45,249 bases of DNA, from contig NZ_JAFAND010000068.1 in NCBI RefSeq assembly GCF_019232825.1, positions 1 through 45,249 on the forward strand, written 5' to 3'. Source of the DNA: Paludibacterium sp. (GTDB lineage Bacteria; Pseudomonadota; Gammaproteobacteria; Burkholderiales; Chromobacteriaceae). Shown one piece after another: positions 43,526 through 45,249 of the stretch. The first letter of the stretch is position 1. Each line of letters opens with the position of its first letter. The position numbers and the translations under genes were made by a program. The notes under the pieces are model-generated. The model did not search any database. It was given only the letters and a program-made list of their open reading frames with translations, and was not told the origin of the DNA.

Positions 43526-45100
43526 GTGTTGCAAAAACAACGCCTGACTTTCGCCGCGGCCATTCTGGGCGGCTTGTTCGTGCTTTATGGCGGCGCCGCT
43601 TACTGGGCCGGCATCAAGGCCGAGGAAACCCTGGAAGAACAGCACCGCATGCTGGCGACCCTGCCGCTGTTCAAGGTCAAATCGCACACTTATGACCGTG
43701 GCTGGTTCTCGTCGCAGGAAACCACCGAACTGGTGTTCAACCGCCGGCTGACCGGCCCGTACGAAGGCATGCTGCCGGATAACGTGCGCGCCCTGCTCGG
43801 CTCGACCATCCGTTTCACCAACACGGTCAAGCACGGTCCCTTGCCGGGACTCGGCAGCTTCGACCTGCGCCCGGCGCGCGCGCTGGTGACCACGCAGTTC
43901 GACATGAGCGAAAGCACCAAGAAGACGCTGGCGCTCTTCTTCGGCGACAAAGAGCCGATCACCGTGATCAATCGCCTGGGTTTCGGCGGCGGCGGCGAGC
44001 TCAAGGTCAACGTGCCGAACTTCGACTATGAAGAAGCGCTGTCGGGCGTGAAGGTCAAATGGCAAGGCTTCAACCTGACCGTCGACTATCAGCAAGGCTT
44101 CAAGCAGTACCAGACCGAGGCGGTTTCGCCGTCGTTCTCGCTGGAAGCCGCCAGCAAGGGCACCGTGCACTTCGACGGCGTGCGCTACGTCTCCGACATC
44201 CGCCCCGGCGTCACCGGCGTCAAACTCGGCACCAGCGAGCTGACCGTCAACAACGTCCAGCTCAACTGGAAGGACAGCATCCCGTACAGCATCAAGCTCA
44301 ACGACTTGGTCTATCTGCTCACGCGCATGCACGTGGGCGAATTCATCAATCCGTCGGGCGAATTCAAGCCGTCGAGCGTCACGCTCAAGGGGCTGCATTA
44401 TCAGATCGTCACCTCGGAGGAAGACCCGTTCGTCAACTCGCGCGGCAAGCTGGGCTTCGACACCTTCAGCTATAACGATCAGGTCTACGGCCCGATGCGG
44501 CTCGACGTGTCGGCCAACCACCTGCACGGTCCCACGCTCGTCAAACTCGACCAGGCCATCGCCCAGCTGCCGATCGAGGGCATGGACGCCGCCACGCTGC
44601 GCAAGAGCTACATCGGCACCATCAAGAAGTACGGCATTCCGCTGTTGGAAAACGATCCCCGTCTGGTGGTCAACGAGTTCTATCTGAAGATGCCGAGCGG
44701 CGAGGCCACCCTCAAGGGGCAGCTGGCGCTCAAGGGCTTCCACGAGGCGGACTTGAAAGACCCGATCACCGTGCTCAAACGTTTCCAGGTCAATGCCGAC
44801 GTTTCGCTGCCGCGTCAAACACTGGAAAACCTGGTCGTCACCCAGGCGCGCAACCTGTTCACCGTCGATCAGAGCGCCGAGGATCAGCCGAACCTGAACG
44901 AAATCGACGATTTGGCCAAGAACCTGCTCGACAACCAATTGGCGCAGTGGACCGACCAGGGCTACATTCGCGTCGACGGCGGCCAGTTGAGCACCCGCAT
45001 CGACTATCACGACGGCGAGCTGCGCGTGAGAGACAAGCGCGTGCCGCTGCCTTGGGAAGAAAAGGACGATCCGGCCGGTCCGGCTGGAAACGGCCAATAA
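43526..45100 (+). CDS. YdgA / DUF945-like protein
   Basis: 524 residues from GTG 43526 (MLQKQRLTFAAAIL). One N-terminal membrane anchor (residues ~6-27) precedes a large periplasmic region. It has the GIKAEETLEEQHRML and YDRGWFSSQETTELVF signatures of the DUF945/YdgA family, proteins of AsmA-like repeat-fold character. The exact role is unknown. A strong terminator follows at 45105-45125. It is divergent from the desaturase gene, separated by 193 bases. Confidence 0.8.
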   Translation: MLQKQRLTFAAAILGGLFVLYGGAAYWAGIKAEETLEEQHRMLATLPLFKVKSHTYDRGWFSSQETTELVFNRRLTGPYEGMLPDNVRALLGSTIRFTNTVKHGPLPGLGSFDLRPARALVTTQFDMSESTKKTLALFFGDKEPITVINRLGFGGGGELKVNVPNFDYEEALSGVKVKWQGFNLTVDYQQGFKQYQTEAVSPSFSLEAASKGTVHFDGVRYVSDIRPGVTGVKLGTSELTVNNVQLNWKDSIPYSIKLNDLVYLLTRMHVGEFINPSGEFKPSSVTLKGLHYQIVTSEEDPFVNSRGKLGFDTFSYNDQVYGPMRLDVSANHLHGPTLVKLDQAIAQLPIEGMDAATLRKSYIGTIKKYGIPLLENDPRLVVNEFYLKMPSGEATLKGQLALKGFHEADLKDPITVLKRFQVNADVSLPRQTLENLVVTQARNLFTVDQSAEDQPNLNEIDDLAKNLLDNQLAQWTDQGYIRVDGGQLSTRIDYHDGELRVRDKRVPLPWEEKDDPAGPAGNGQ

Positions 45101-45104
45101 TCAA

Positions 45105-45125
45105 GGGGGCGCGAGCCCCCTTTTT
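45105..45125 (+). terminator. Terminator after the DUF945-like gene
   Basis: 6-bp stem GGGGGC/GCCCCC with a GCGA tetraloop, followed by TTTTT. Confidence 0.9.
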
Positions 45126-45145
45126 GCATGTTGAGGAACACCGCG

Positions 45146-45249
45146 ATGGAACGCTGGACACCGCACGTGACAGTGGCGGCGCTGATCGAGCGCGACGGCC
45201 GTTTTCTGTTGGTGCGAGAACAAACCGCCGCCGGCATCCGCTTCAACCA
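45146..45249 (+). CDS. Nudix hydrolase, NudJ-like (partial)
   Basis: About 34 residues before the window ends. It starts MERWTPHVTVAALIERDGR, then FLLVREQT, which matches the first strands of NudJ-type Nudix phosphatases (P-H-V-T-V-A-x-h-h, then F-L-x-V-E/R-E). The Nudix box lies beyond the window, so catalytic status cannot be checked. A GAGGAA lies about 9 bases upstream of the ATG. Confidence 0.75.
   Translation, partial: MERWTPHVTVAALIERDGRFLLVREQTAAGIRFN

Noticed and set aside
43439..45097. A 552-codon open frame on the minus strand opposite the DUF945-like gene
   Set aside because: The plus-strand gene has a membrane anchor, family signatures and a terminator; the minus frame lacks all of these.

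Overview
The window looks like the chromosome of a GC-rich betaproteobacterium, most likely from the Neisseriales (Chromobacterium / Chitinibacteraceae side). The evidence is the order thrS-infC-rpmI-rplT-pheS-pheT-ihfA-merR and tgt-yajC-secD-secF, and a MutL that carries the endonuclease motif seen in Neisseria. No species call is possible from sequence alone.

Positions 1-17.4 kb (minus strand) hold a contractile phage-tail cluster. In transcription order (right to left) it encodes a Q-like antiterminator, two small tail proteins of unknown role plus a 273-aa one, sheath, tube, a frameshifted tail-assembly chaperone, tape measure, LysM hub protein, gpD, gpV, gpW/gp25, gpJ, a gpI-like protein, and then a long run of tail fibres and fibre chaperones that leaves the window at position 1. 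No capsid, portal, terminase, integrase or replication gene is present, and the tail operon begins directly after the regulators. This points to a domesticated phage tail, an R-type tailocin, rather than a full prophage. A divergent LexA/CI-type self-cleaving repressor (about 17.5-18.2 kb) and operator-like repeats sit at the regulatory end. The control layout is lambda-like: a perfect-consensus promoter overlaps the stop codon of the Q-like gene and is followed by three tandem intrinsic terminators. Five more terminators lie between cistrons inside the tail operon. The expected logic is SOS-triggered repressor cleavage, then Q synthesis, then antitermination through the terminators and tail production. 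Lysis genes were not seen and may lie left of position 1.

Positions 18.2-21.5 kb are an accessory strip between the tail cluster and tRNA-Pro. It holds a small XRE protein, a 71-aa coiled-coil-like ORF, an orphan ribbon-helix-helix antitoxin-like gene with nested inverted repeats upstream, a two-gene unit whose second member carries a HEPN RNase motif, a 0.5-kb gene-free stretch, and an orphan XRE antitoxin-like gene.

Positions 21.6-29.4 kb (minus) are core translation genes: tRNA-Val(GAC), thrS, infC, rpmI, rplT, pheS, pheT, ihfA, a MerR-family gene and tRNA-Pro(GGG). A short leader ORF with four consecutive Thr codons, mutually exclusive hairpins and an intrinsic terminator precede thrS, so ribosome-mediated attenuation is predicted. 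infC appears to start at ATA.

Positions 29.4-45.2 kb hold tgt-yajC-secD-secF, a DedA protein, mutL-miaA, a small coiled-coil protein whose ribosome-binding site is buried in a hairpin, a TPR-sulfotransferase, a RidA protein, a cystathionine gamma-synthase/lyase family enzyme, a fatty-acid desaturase, a YdgA/DUF945-like protein, and the start of a Nudix hydrolase cut by the window end.
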